Notes: generated from the sequence alone by a model not told the origin. DNA of 64,000 bases from Coneutiohabitans sp964457925 (GCA_964457925.1 CAYWGH010000001.1:434001-498000), one strand, 5' to 3'; shown: positions 52,951-62,097, counted from the first letter of the stretch. Translations and numbers: made by a program.

Positions 52951-53316
52951 TCAAGCGCTTGGACGGATTCTTTTTTCTGAAAAGATCGAACGCTTATTGC
53001 TGCGCTGGGTGCGGGTGAGCATGCGCTGCTCGATTCGTTGCATGGTTTTGAGAATATGATAACGCCGGACTTGCAGCACGCGCAGCTCCTGTTGCGCTTG
53101 CTCCAACCGTTTCTGCAGGGCAATGAGGGGGAGTGGCGCCTCTTGTTCAAGATGCGGCGCCGTCATTACCAGACGAGAGTTGGTTGAGGAATCGTTCGGG
53201 GTTCGGTCCAGCGGCTCTTGGGCATACACTCGCGTCAGGCTCGAGCCGGCAATGACGCAACCGCACAACATCCCTGCGAGAGCGTGAGCAAAACGCCCTG
53301 CTTTCCTGTGTGTCAT
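52951..53316 (-). CDS. Exported coiled-coil protein, unknown
   Basis: A 121-residue protein with a Sec signal ending at VYAQEPLD. The mature part is a Gln/Glu/Arg-rich coiled coil (LQKRLEQAQQELRVLQVRRYHILKTM) with a basic tail (RTQRSNKRSIFSEKR). AAGGGA precedes the ATG by about 8 bases. Not recognised. Possibly periplasmic. Confidence 0.55.
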   Translation of the reverse strand: MTHRKAGRFAHALAGMLCGCVIAGSSLTRVYAQEPLDRTPNDSSTNSRLVMTAPHLEQEAPLPLIALQKRLEQAQQELRVLQVRRYHILKTMQRIEQRMLTRTQRSNKRSIFSEKRIRPSA

Positions 53317-53756
53317 AGCTCAATCCCTTGGTGAGTAAGAGTTCCCTTCTTGACTGAGGTTGCTTGGGCGGCGAAGAAAAAAGCTTATGTCAGTTGTGCC
53401 TGGCATCACCTCCTAAAAATTTTTGGATCGAGTGTTTTATGATGAATCAATCTGACAAACGTCGTGCCAGTCAAGCGCGCGTTTCATGCGGCCTCTGCAT
53501 CGTCAACTACACATTGCAACTTAGCGCGTGATTCGCCCGGCCCAAGCTGGCGCAGTGAGCAGCGGCTTTGTCGCAAAAATGTGATGCCACGCGCATTCGC
53601 CGTGCAATTCTCCTGAAAAGTCGCTGCGCTTGTGAGTAACACTTGTCACGGCCGGCGGACGTTCAATCGACCTAACAAAAGCAAAGCGCGTGCGCAGCCG
53701 AAGCTTGCAATTGTAGGCGTGAATCCTTAGCTTGCCGCCGTTTCAGAGCGATCTCC
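53317..53756. other. Intergenic region before tRNA-Sec
   Basis: No gene is supported. The minus strand holds a perfect Shine-Dalgarno AGGAGGTGAT near 53407-53416, but the only ATG behind it is 3 nt away and opens 28 codons, so it is doubtful. The upstream side of tRNA-Sec (53600-53756) may hold its promoter. Confidence 0.4.
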
Positions 53757-53855
53757 GGGAATGGATGGGAGCCTGGTGGCCTCCGCGGTCTTCAAAACCG
53801 TTGCTTCGGCGCCTGCGCGTCGAAGGGTGAGTTCGATTCTCACACGTTCCCGCCA
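53757..53855 (+). tRNA. selC: tRNA-Sec (selenocysteine, anticodon UCA)
   Basis: A 99-nt tRNA with the special shape of tRNA-Sec. The acceptor GGGAATG pairs with CGTTCCC (one G-U), followed by discriminator G and encoded CCA (53853-53855). The long D arm (GGAGCC .. GGCCTCC) can form six pairs with one bulge. The anticodon arm is GCGGT-CTTCAAA-ACCGT, anticodon TCA, which reads UGA. A long variable arm (CTTCGGCGC / GCGTCGAAG, nine pairs, loop CTGC) and a perfect T arm (GTGAG-TTCGATT-CTCAC) follow. No selA, selB or selD is in this window. A bidirectional terminator follows at 53859. It shows that the organism can insert selenocysteine. Confidence 0.95.
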
Positions 53856-53858
53856 ACT

Positions 53859-53889
53859 AAAAACGGCCTGGAATTTCCAGGCCGTTTTT
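53859..53889. terminator. Bidirectional terminator after tRNA-Sec
   Basis: AAAAACGGCCTGG and CCAGGCCGTTTTT form a 13-bp stem with a five-base AATTT loop. It ends with a T run on both strands, serving the tRNA (+) and the small gene at 53893 (-). Confidence 0.9.
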
Positions 53890-53892
53890 GTT

Positions 53893-54210
53893 TCATACCA
53901 TCGCCTTGCGCAATTTCTTCTTCAAATTTCGGATGCGCTCGCGCACGGCTTTAAGCTGCTTGCCGTCGTGCGCGGCAAGCGCTTTTTCCCGTTCCATTTT
54001 CAGGGCTTTGATCTTGGCTTTGACCGCGGATTTGTCGATGCCGACAATGTCGTGATGCTCGTGAAGATCGAGCGCAACACTCAACGCTTTCAGCAAATGC
54101 TCCTTGTTGAGCTGGGTGTAGCCCTGCACCGCCTCGTGCTGGATGCCTTTCGCAATCTCGCGCAGCTCGGCCAGGGTTTTGTGTTTAAGCTCTTTGAAGG
54201 TGTAAGCCAT
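53893..54210 (-). CDS. Small Rho-N/SAP-like domain protein
   Basis: A 105-residue basic protein from ATG 54210 (GGAGG upstream). Residues 5-40, FKELKHKTLAELREIAKGI .. GYTQLNKEHLLKAL, match the helix-extended-helix pattern of the Rho N-terminal (SAP-like) domain, which binds nucleic acids. The C-terminal half is a Lys/Arg-rich helix (AVKAKIKALKMEREKALAAHDGKQLKAVRERIRNLKKKL), likely a coiled coil. Role unknown; a nucleic-acid-binding function is plausible. Confidence 0.65.
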   Translation of the reverse strand: MAYTFKELKHKTLAELREIAKGIQHEAVQGYTQLNKEHLLKALSVALDLHEHHDIVGIDKSAVKAKIKALKMEREKALAAHDGKQLKAVRERIRNLKKKLRKAMV

Positions 54211-54398
54211 GATTGAATCCTCCAAAAGTTTTAGGATGGGTTGTGAACGTCATCAGAAATGAATAGCGCGATTCGTGCCGTCAGCTCCGTTTTGTGAAAA
54301 CCCGGTTGCAAGGGCGGCATTAAAGATTCCGGCGGCACAACAATAGCAAATGCCGATGACAATCTCAACTATTACGTGGATGAAACCAGGCCTTCAGC

Positions 54399-56477
54399 TC
54401 AAATCCGCCCCATGATTTTATCCATAACCCAGTTTGTCATAGCAGCGGATTTCGCGCCGGAGGGCGCCTCCGTGCCGTAGCAGAGATGATTCACCACCAT
54501 TTGAATGAAGGGCTGCTGCACATGCTCGGGCGCTTGAAAGGGATAGGTTTCCCAGCCGGCCGCGCGCGTGGTAATCGTGTAGGGCCGTTCGGCAAACACG
54601 CTGAATTCAGCCTCGCCTTTTTCGCCGGTGATCAACACCCAATCCTCGGCCTTGTCTGCTGCAAAGTCCCACAACAAATCGCCCGGAATATCGTTGCCGA
54701 TCGTGATCATGGTTTTGACGCTTTTTTCAACATTGAATGGGCCCAGACCCGGCTCAACCTCGGCAGATTCGATGTGCCAGGGAATATCTTCGAACAAATA
54801 CTGCAAAATGTTGATGGCGTGGCTGCCGAGATCGAACAGCAAACCGCCGCCGGCAACCTCGGGATTGAAACGCCACGGCACATTGTTCGGATCGATCGGA
54901 TGAAAGCGGCGGCGATAACGCAATTGCACGCTTTTGATCGCGCCCAACCGGCCGCGCGTGATCACGCTGCGCAAATGTTGAAACTTGGGGAAGGCGCGGC
55001 GATAATACGCCACGAACAGCGGTACGCCGGCGCGCTCGAACGCCTGCAGCATGCGCAGGCATTCGGCATAACTGCGCGCCATGGGCTTTTCGACGATGGC
55101 CGGCTTGCCGGCAGCCGCGGCCAGCAGCGCGTAGTGGCAATGAGCGTCCGGCGGGGTGGCAATCGCAATCGCGTCGATCGCGGGATGATGAATCAGCTCT
55201 TCGGCGTTCGTGGTCCAATGCTTGACGCCGTGGCGCCGGGCATAGTCTTCACATTTCGTCGCGTCGCGCCGCATCACCATCAGCAGGTCGCTGTGCGCTG
55301 CCTTGCGAAAGGCCGGGCCACTTTTTTTTTCTGTAACATCGCCGCAGCCGATGAGCCCCCAGCGCACGATTTTGCGGTTGTTCTGCTCACGGCGCAGCGC
55401 ATAACACGTGATCGGACCCACGCCGCGCACTTCCACCTCTTGATGCGCTTGAAACAGACGTTGGCGCGGCCATGGCAATTCATTATAAAAACTTTCACCG
55501 ATTACGATGGGGGAGTCCAGGAGCTTCGTCAAGGCTTCCAGGCGCGACGCAAGATTCACCGGCTGGCCCAGCACGGTGAATTGGCGTTTATGCTCGTTGC
55601 CGACGTTGCCGCAAAACACGGTGCCGTAATTCAAGCCCGTGCCAATGCGGATGGGTTTGCCGCCGAAGGAATACTTCTGCGCGACTTCGTTCATTTCCAG
55701 CGCGCAATCGAGCGCCTTGATCGCCAGCTCCTCCTGCTGCTCGAAGCCCCATACCGCCATGACATTGTCGCCGATGAATTTGTCGATCATGCCGCCGTGG
55801 CGGTGAATCACTTCGATCATGGCGTTGAGGTAGCGGCTCAACTCGTTGACGATCGCTTCCGGCGCGGCTTCGAGCGAGAGCGAGGTGTATGAGCGCATAT
55901 CGCAAAACAGAATGGCGCAGTCAATGTAGCGCGGCGCGCCGTATTCGTGCAGACCTTTGGCGAGCAAATCATCGAGCACGCGCGGGTGCACGTGGCTGCG
56001 AAAGGCGGCGAACATGTTTTCTTCCGCCGCGAAGCGAATCGCCTGCTCGTGCGTGGCCTCGCGCAGTTTGGAAGAAAGGCTTTTGATGATGTTCAGGGTG
56101 AAATGATAATCGTGCAGCAGTTGCCGGGCGAGCGGCGCGGGAATCAACAGCGCATCGACTTCATCATGCGCGACCGCGTCCGCGCTGTAACCGACTTGGT
56201 CGATGACGCCTTGTTCGCCGATCATCTCGCCGGCGCCGCGCCGGACCAGGAACGTTTGCCGGCGCATGATGTTGACGTGTCCGCGCAGGATCAATACGAG
56301 ATGCCCGGCAGGCGCGCCTTCTTGAATAATGGTTTCGCCCTTGCCAAACGAGCGGAACATGGCGGCGGTGATTTGGGACGTGAGGTGGGCGGGGACGTCT
56401 TGAAAAACACTTTGTCGCAGCAGCGCTTGCAGCAGCGCGTCTTTGCGATCAGCCTGATCGAGTGAAAGGGTCTTCAT
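54399..56477 (-). CDS. Fusion: CRP-like domain, class III nucleotidyl cyclase, Gfo/Idh/MocA oxidoreductase
   Basis: A 692-residue protein with three domains. Residues ~15-125: cyclic-nucleotide-binding fold (FGKGETIIQEGAPAGHLVLI, GEMIGEQGV) in which Glu88 is kept but the phosphate-binding Arg is replaced by Tyr97. Residues ~185-330: class III cyclase with metal Asp193 (ILFCDMRSYTSLS) and Asp237 (KFIGDNVMAV), Lys233 and Thr301 at base-contacting positions, Asn308 and Arg312 in VNLASRLEAL; all catalytic groups are present. Residues ~372-690: Gfo/Idh/MocA NAD(P) enzyme with GLIGCGDVT, EKP at 463-465 and GGGLLFDLGSHAIN (Asp549, His553). The joining of these three units is rare. Lys/Thr fits ATP use, but the cyclase product cannot be decided. 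Confidence 0.9.
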   Translation of the reverse strand: MKTLSLDQADRKDALLQALLRQSVFQDVPAHLTSQITAAMFRSFGKGETIIQEGAPAGHLVLILRGHVNIMRRQTFLVRRGAGEMIGEQGVIDQVGYSADAVAHDEVDALLIPAPLARQLLHDYHFTLNIIKSLSSKLREATHEQAIRFAAEENMFAAFRSHVHPRVLDDLLAKGLHEYGAPRYIDCAILFCDMRSYTSLSLEAAPEAIVNELSRYLNAMIEVIHRHGGMIDKFIGDNVMAVWGFEQQEELAIKALDCALEMNEVAQKYSFGGKPIRIGTGLNYGTVFCGNVGNEHKRQFTVLGQPVNLASRLEALTKLLDSPIVIGESFYNELPWPRQRLFQAHQEVEVRGVGPITCYALRREQNNRKIVRWGLIGCGDVTEKKSGPAFRKAAHSDLLMVMRRDATKCEDYARRHGVKHWTTNAEELIHHPAIDAIAIATPPDAHCHYALLAAAAGKPAIVEKPMARSYAECLRMLQAFERAGVPLFVAYYRRAFPKFQHLRSVITRGRLGAIKSVQLRYRRRFHPIDPNNVPWRFNPEVAGGGLLFDLGSHAINILQYLFEDIPWHIESAEVEPGLGPFNVEKSVKTMITIGNDIPGDLLWDFAADKAEDWVLITGEKGEAEFSVFAERPYTITTRAAGWETYPFQAPEHVQQPFIQMVVNHLCYGTEAPSGAKSAAMTNWVMDKIMGRI

Positions 56478-56825
56478 GATGGTGATGAAACTCGCGCTTG
56501 CAGAATATTCTTTCAGCTTTGATTATGGTTTCTCAGCTTGAATGAAGGGTGGCGGGAATATGCGCAATTCCAACGACTCATGCAAAAGATTTTGCTTTTT
56601 AGATTGTCAAAGAGTATTTTGACAATAACAAATAGGATTTGACAAGATTAAGAAACCGTCCGCGCGGTTTCTCCTGAGATCTCCATAAACCCGATGAATA
56701 GAAGAATCTGTCAGGAACAACCGCCCGGATGGTGGTGTTTCCGATTGGAGACATTCTTGCAAGCAAATCATAAAATCAAAAATCAAAACTGAATCCCCTC
56801 CGCGCAATTGTACAGGAGCAAATCT
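56478..56825 (+). other. Intergenic region between divergent genes
   Basis: No gene is seen. It holds a small hairpin AGAAACCG / CGGTTTCT (about 56650-56671), a CCGCCCGGATGGTGG block at about 56724, and probably both promoters. Confidence 0.45.
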
Positions 56826-58226
56826 ATGTCCTTCATGAACGGCAACAAAGGCAGCCTGGCGCGCACCCCGCGGCCGAAAATCTGGGCCGACGTTCCCGAT
56901 GAAAAATGGGATGATTGGCGCTGGCAGCTCAGCAATCGCTTAAACTCGGTGGAAGAATTATCGCAGGTAATTAATCTCACCGCTAGCGAGAAAAAGGCGT
57001 TGTCCGCGAAGAACCTGTTTCGCGTCGACATTACCCCGTTTTTCGCGAGCCTGATCGATCCCGACAGCCGTGATTGCCCCATCCGCCGCCAGGTGATTCC
57101 CACCGAGGAAGAGTTGGTTCCGTTCACTTCGATGATGGAAGATTCACTCGCCGAAGACCGGCATTCGCCCGTGCCCGGACTCGTGCATCGCTATCCCGAT
57201 CGCGTGTTGATGTTGGTGACGACGCAATGCGCGAGTTATTGCCGCTATTGCACACGCAGCCGCATCGTGGGCGATCCGGCGGCGCAGTTCAATCGCAAAG
57301 AGTACGATTTGCAGCTTGAATATTTGCGCAACACACCGCAAGTGCGCGACGTTTTGCTCTCCGGCGGCGACCCGCTGATTTTGCCGCCCAAGATGCTCGA
57401 CTATATTCTGTCGAAACTGCGCGAGATTCCGCATATTGAAATCATTCGCATCGGCTCGCGCGTGCCGATTTTTCTGCCGCAGCGCATTGACGCCGAGTTG
57501 TGCGAGATGTTGGCAAAATACCATCCGCTGTGGATGAATTTGCATTTCAATCATCATAAAGAAATCACACCGGAAATTTCACGCGCCTGCGACATGCTTT
57601 CGCGCGCCGGTATCCCGCTCGGCAACCAAAGCGTGTTGCTGGCGGGCGTGAATGATTCCGTTCACATTCAGCGCAAGCTGGTGCACGAGCTGGTGAAGAT
57701 TCGCATCCGGCCGTATTATCTTTATCAATGCGATCTCGTCGAAGGCGCAGGCCACTTGCGCACAACGGTGGCCAAAGGCATCGAAATTATCGAAGGCTTG
57801 CGCGGCCACACCTCGGGTTATGCGATTCCGACCTATGTGGTTGATGCGCCCGGCGGCGGCGGCAAAATTCCGGTGATGCCCAATTATGTCATCTCACAAG
57901 GCTCGAATAAAGTCGTACTGCGCAATTTCGAGGGATTGATCACGGCTTACTCCGAGCCGGATGCCTACGATCCGAATCTCGTCAAGCCGCTCGATCAACA
58001 AATCGCGCGCCGGCCCGAACCGGGACAGGAAGGCGTGCTCGGTTTGCTGGAAGGGCATGAGCTGCTCATTGAGCCAAAGGATTTTGAGAAGACGCATGCG
58101 CGCGGCGGGGCGAAGCATCGCTTGCGCAGCGATGATGAATCGAAGTGGCGGCCGCACGGCATCGGCAGCGAAACCAGCCCGGTGATTCAACTCACCAAAG
58201 CGGAGGCGCCCGCGACAGCGGAATAG
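56826..58226 (+). CDS. kamA: Lysine 2,3-aminomutase family radical SAM enzyme
   Basis: A 466-residue KamA-type protein. The radical SAM cluster motif is CASYCRYC (CxxxCxxC) near residue 135. The PLP and substrate sites YLYQCDLVEGAGHLRT (Asp for the lysine side chain), VVDAPGGGGKIP (Asp and PLP Lys) and LSGGDPLIL are present. ATG 56826 is preceded by AGGAG. The C-terminal tail (~60 residues, with KHRLRSDDESKWRPHG) is longer than usual. It interconverts alpha- and beta-lysine, or a related amino acid such as glutamate; family membership is firm, substrate is inference. Confidence 0.88.
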   Translation: MSFMNGNKGSLARTPRPKIWADVPDEKWDDWRWQLSNRLNSVEELSQVINLTASEKKALSAKNLFRVDITPFFASLIDPDSRDCPIRRQVIPTEEELVPFTSMMEDSLAEDRHSPVPGLVHRYPDRVLMLVTTQCASYCRYCTRSRIVGDPAAQFNRKEYDLQLEYLRNTPQVRDVLLSGGDPLILPPKMLDYILSKLREIPHIEIIRIGSRVPIFLPQRIDAELCEMLAKYHPLWMNLHFNHHKEITPEISRACDMLSRAGIPLGNQSVLLAGVNDSVHIQRKLVHELVKIRIRPYYLYQCDLVEGAGHLRTTVAKGIEIIEGLRGHTSGYAIPTYVVDAPGGGGKIPVMPNYVISQGSNKVVLRNFEGLITAYSEPDAYDPNLVKPLDQQIARRPEPGQEGVLGLLEGHELLIEPKDFEKTHARGGAKHRLRSDDESKWRPHGIGSETSPVIQLTKAEAPATAE

Positions 58227-58324
58227 AATTCTCAATGGGGCTTAAACACTTTTTCCCGCAAGTGGGCTTTCAGGACGAGAAGTTGGCTTGTGCTTCGTGT
58301 GTGTAAGATGGGCATTCTTGCGCC

Positions 58325-58387
58325 GACGAGCCGTTGTTCCTCAGCGAGGCTTGCGGAATGTGAAAGTGTTCGCCAACAAGGCTCGTC
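58325..58387 (+). repeat. GACGAGCC inverted repeat
   Basis: GACGAGCCGTTGTT (58325-58338) pairs with AACAAGGCTCGTC (58375-58387) with one missing base. It may help stop kamA transcription. Confidence 0.5.
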
Positions 58388-58693
58388 GCTTGAAAAGGAG
58401 TTTATGGCGCTGGCGGCGGAAAAGTGAATCGGCGCCTTTGATGGGCTTTGACGTTGTTGATCGCGACATTTTTCCGGGCGGACTTTGCAAAACTCAAAGT
58501 CAACAGCACACGAGGCGCTGAGACACAAAGGAAACGCCGGGCTTTTCTTCGGATGGTTTCGCGGCCCTGTGCCGCGCTTGTGGGATTGAATAAGAAAAAA
58601 TGCAACGGAGATTTGCCAACATGTTTTCAGTCACCGGTTGGCAGATTTTAAGCAATTTGTTCTTCCAACACAGAATAAAACTGAAAGATTTTT

Positions 58694-58772
58694 AACCACG
58701 AAGGCACAAAGCCACGAAAAATCAAAGGCCATGTCATCGAAATTTTCTTGGTGTCTTTGTGCCTTTGTGGTT
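58694..58772 (+). repeat. ACCACGAAG palindromic repeat, copy 2
   Basis: AACCACGAAGGCACAAAG and CTTTGTGCCTTTGTGGTT are inverted arms with a central spacer of about 40 nt, the same arm pattern as at 41462-41587. Confidence 0.7.
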
Positions 58773-58879
58773 TCTCGAACTAGTCGTGTTCATCGCTGCC
58801 CGCCGGGCTTCAGATTTCAGCTAGTCTGAAATCTGGCGCAGTCCGTTCGGGAAATTTTTGTTTGTGCAAATTCACCTCT

Positions 58880-60817
58880 TTATTTCCGCCCTTCCACCAG
58901 CTCATCCACCACCGCCGGATCTGCCAGCGTCGAGGTGTCGCCCAAATGTTCGACATCGCCCTCGGCAATCTTGCGCAAAATGCGGCGCATGATTTTGCCG
59001 GAACGCGTTTTCGGCAAACCCGGCGTGAATTGAATCTTATCCGGCGCGGCATGCGGCCCGATTTGCTGGCGCACGGTTTTGTTGATTTCGTTGAGAATTT
59101 CCTCGTTGGGCGTGACGCCCGTCATCAACGTGACATAAGCATAAATCCCCTGGCCTTTGATGTCATGCGGAAATCCCACCACCGCAGCCTCGGCCACACC
59201 GTTGGCTTTGCCAATCGCGCCCTCTACCTCCGCCGTGCCGATGCGATGCCCCGAAACATTCAACACGTCATCGACGCGGCCGGTGATCCAATAATAGCCA
59301 TCTTCATCGCGGCGCGCGCCGTCGCCGGTTAAATAATATCCCGGAAAACGTTCAAAGTAGGTTTGGCGAAAACGTTCGTGATCGCCATAAACCGTGCGCA
59401 TCATGCCCGGCCAAGCCGTTTTGATGGCGAGATAGCCTTGCGCTGCGCCCTGCAATTCTTTGCCGGTTTCATCGAGAATCACGGGTTGCACGCCGAAGAA
59501 CGGCAGCGTGGCAGATCCAGGCTTGGTCGGAATCGCGCCGGGCAGCGGCGTAATCAAAATGCCGCCAGTTTCGGTTTGCCACCAGGTGTCGACAATCGGG
59601 CAGCTTTCTTTGCCGACGACACGGTAATACCACAACCACTCAGGCTCTTTGATCGGCTCGCCGACCGTGCCCAGCAAGCGCAGCGAGGAGAGATCGTGTT
59701 GATTCGGCCAGGTATCGCCTTCTTTCATGAGCGCGCGCAATGCGGTTGGAGCGGTATAAAACGTATTCACTTTGTGCTTCGCAACGACCTGCCAGAACCT
59801 GCCGTAGTCGGGATAATTCGGCACGCCTTCGAACATCACCGAGGTCGCGCGATTGGCAAGCGGGCCGTAAACGATGTAAGAATGTCCGGTGACCCAGCCA
59901 ATATCAGCGGTACACCAGTAAATGTCGCCGGGATGATAATCAAAAACCAATTCATGCGTGAAGGAAGTATATGTCAGATAGCCGCCGGTGGTGTGCAGCA
60001 CGCCTTTCGGCTTGCCGGTGGAGCCGGAGGTGTAAAGAATGAAAAGCGGATCTTCGGCATGCATCGGCTCCGGTGGGCAATTTGCAGAAGCCGTTGCCAT
60101 CGCGTCCTGCCAGAAAATATCGCGGCCTGGTTGCATATTCACTTTCTCTCCGGTGCGGCGCACGACGATGATTTTCTCAATTGACGGGCATTCGGCAACG
60201 GCGATATCGGCGTTGCTCTTCATCGGAATATCCTGCTTGGCGCCGCGCACGCCGGTGTCTTGTGTGATGAGAAGTTTGCACGCAGAATCATTGATGCGAT
60301 CCCGCAGCGATCGTGAACTGAAGGCGCCAAAGACCACAGAGTGCACGGCTCCGAGGCGAGCACAGGCGAGCATGGCAATGGGCAGTTCCGGCACCATTTG
60401 CAGATAAATACACACGCGATCGCCTTTGCGCACGCCGTTTTCCTTTAGCACATTGGCGAATTTTTGCACCTCGTGCAACAGTTCCGCGTAGCTCAGCCGC
60501 TTCGAGTCGGCTGGGTTGTTGCCTTCCCAAATCAAAGCGGTTTGATTGCCATGGCCCGCCGCCACATGGCGATCCAGACAGTTGTAACTCACGTTGAGTT
60601 TTCCGCCGTCAAACCATCTGATGTTCGCATTGACGAAATCAAATGAAACCACCTCGTTCCATTTATCAAACCAATGCAAGCGTTGCGCGACGTTCGACCA
60701 GAAGCCGGCGGGATCTGCAACCGATTGCTGATAGCGTTCGTGATACTCCTCCAACGATTTTAAATGTGCACGTTGGGAAAAATTTTTCGGAGGGTGGAAT
60801 TTCAACGGATGGCTCAT
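58880..60817 (-). CDS. acs: Acetyl-coenzyme A synthetase
   Basis: A 645-residue AMP-forming enzyme, the normal length of Acs. ATG 60817 is preceded by CAGGAG; the open frame further up is leader. Motifs: YTSGSTGKPKGVLHTTGGY (ATP loop), YWCTADIGWVTGHSYI, WWQTETGG, TGDGARRDEDGYYWITGR, DDVLNVSGHR and the C-terminal PKTRSGKIMRR, whose last Lys is the regulatory acetylation site in known Acs. It makes acetyl-CoA from acetate. Single gene, with an intergenic region on both sides. Confidence 0.97.
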   Translation of the reverse strand: MSHPLKFHPPKNFSQRAHLKSLEEYHERYQQSVADPAGFWSNVAQRLHWFDKWNEVVSFDFVNANIRWFDGGKLNVSYNCLDRHVAAGHGNQTALIWEGNNPADSKRLSYAELLHEVQKFANVLKENGVRKGDRVCIYLQMVPELPIAMLACARLGAVHSVVFGAFSSRSLRDRINDSACKLLITQDTGVRGAKQDIPMKSNADIAVAECPSIEKIIVVRRTGEKVNMQPGRDIFWQDAMATASANCPPEPMHAEDPLFILYTSGSTGKPKGVLHTTGGYLTYTSFTHELVFDYHPGDIYWCTADIGWVTGHSYIVYGPLANRATSVMFEGVPNYPDYGRFWQVVAKHKVNTFYTAPTALRALMKEGDTWPNQHDLSSLRLLGTVGEPIKEPEWLWYYRVVGKESCPIVDTWWQTETGGILITPLPGAIPTKPGSATLPFFGVQPVILDETGKELQGAAQGYLAIKTAWPGMMRTVYGDHERFRQTYFERFPGYYLTGDGARRDEDGYYWITGRVDDVLNVSGHRIGTAEVEGAIGKANGVAEAAVVGFPHDIKGQGIYAYVTLMTGVTPNEEILNEINKTVRQQIGPHAAPDKIQFTPGLPKTRSGKIMRRILRKIAEGDVEHLGDTSTLADPAVVDELVEGRK

Positions 60818-61545
60818 GAGACAACTCCTGATTTGGTTGAAGCGATAGACGACTTGCCAGGCACAGTGAACAAATGATAAGGCATCGAATTCATAAAAGC
60901 AAGGGGACAAAGCCGCGCCAGCATAGCTCAAGGTGGTGGAATAAATCAACCTTTAGAAATTGCCCCGATTGGGCGGGCAAATCAAGCGTCTCCCTGAATC
61001 TCGTGGCTGACCTATTCCACTCCTTAAATGTAAGTTCGCAAGCGCATCGTTGCGGACGAAACTTTTGTTCATCGGCTTGTGGCTGCTCTTCGATGAGCAT
61101 TCACCACCCTTTTGGCAGCCACGGATTTTGAGGTCATTCATGCATGGTGTTACCATCAAAAATTTGCTCATCTTTGCTCAGTTATCTTGAAGGGAGTTTG
61201 TGAAGCTTTAGCCACCGCGCCGGGCACTTCACAAGATTCCAGCGGAATGCAAATGAGGGAATGTTCCTCGCCAAGGTCTGACACATGTGGGGAATTTTTT
61301 CACCTGGTATCAACTAACTTTCCACCCTGTGTTTGTTGCCTGCAATAGCGCCCGAAATTCTACAGAGTTTCTACAATAACTTCATTTTTCAATGTCATTG
61401 CGCCAAATCTGTGATTGGAATTTTAAGAGTTATAAAATGTGCAATTGTTATTCATGGCTTGGCATCATCGTTGCAAAAGGGAAAAGCGCAGGGCGAACAA
61501 AGTCAAACATTGTGCAAAGCACACACTCAAGCAGGAGATTTAGAA
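60818..61545. other. Intergenic region, no recognised gene
   Basis: About 730 bases with short frames only (for example 60874-61131 and 61112-61348), none with a ribosome site or family features. It may hold the promoters of acs (-) and of the YXWGXW gene (+). Confidence 0.4.
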
Positions 61546-61863
61546 ATGAAGTCGTTTAAAATGATGCTGGCCTATGCGGTTTTTGCAAGCGCGATGTTGT
61601 GGTTGCCTGAAACGAGTGTCGCACAAATCCGTGTTCATGTGCGTGTCGGGCCGCCGCCGCCGCGCGTCGTGGTGGTCAAACAACAGCCGCGTCGCAAAGG
61701 GAAGGTCTGGGTTTCCGGCTATTGGAGATGGAACGGCCGCAGGCATGTTTGGCATGAAGGGCGTTATGTCGCGCACAGACGCGGATTCGTGTGGGTTGAC
61801 GGCTACTGGGTGCGCGATCGTCAGGGCTGGTACTGGGTTGAGGGATATTGGCGGCGCTGCTGA
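61546..61863 (+). CDS. YXWGXW-type repeat protein, exported
   Basis: A 105-residue protein with a Sec signal (MMLAYAVFASAMLWLPETSVAQ). The mature part is very basic and aromatic with repeated WVSGYWRW, FVWVDGYWVRD and WYWVEGYWRR units, which follow the YXWGXW (BcpO-like) repeat pattern. GCAGGAG is the ribosome site. A terminator follows. Role unknown; such proteins bind polyanions or cell surface polymers by inference. Confidence 0.75.
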   Translation: MKSFKMMLAYAVFASAMLWLPETSVAQIRVHVRVGPPPPRVVVVKQQPRRKGKVWVSGYWRWNGRRHVWHEGRYVAHRRGFVWVDGYWVRDRQGWYWVEGYWRRC

Positions 61864-61906
61864 TTTTGCCACCCTTCCTTAATTGCTCCTTTCACATATA
61901 TCGCGG

Positions 61907-61934
61907 AAAAGCCTTCGCAGATGCGGAGGCTTTT
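61907..61934 (+). terminator. Terminator after the YXWGXW gene
   Basis: AAAAGCCTTCGCA pairs with TGCGGAGGCTTTT (one G-U) and is followed by CTATTTTG. Placed 43 bases after the stop. Confidence 0.7.
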
Positions 61935-62097
61935 CTATTTTGAGTATCATTCATCAAAGACTTCCTTGCTTCTTGCCGCCAATTTTCCTATCATCGCACG
62001 TTTTTTGGCAGTCAGGCCCGCCTTCAGTTCGGCAGATTTACAACAAACAACACGCACGGCATCGCGGCGGGCCACCATCCAGCAAAGCGAGGACATC

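Larger units (their letters stand above)
58227..58879 (+). other. Repeat-containing intergenic region
   Basis: No convincing gene. A hairpin with GACGAGCCGTTGTT and AACAAGGCTCGTC arms lies at 58325-58387, and the ACCACGAAG palindrome copy 2 at 58694-58772. Short frames in between (for example 58288-58521) have no ribosome site or family. Confidence 0.5.

Noticed and set aside
53384..53416. Perfect Shine-Dalgarno AGGAGGTGAT on the minus strand with an ATG 3 nt later
   Set aside because: Spacing is too short and the 28-codon frame has no features; may be a relic of the leader of the gene at 52951.
51996..56477. Calling the region a canonical Pycsar operon
   Set aside because: Effector and cyclase are not adjacent, and the cyclase is part of a larger fusion of a different layout; kept only as a hypothesis.
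58288..58521. 77-codon frame after kamA
   Set aside because: Very basic, overlaps a hairpin and lacks a ribosome site; no family features.
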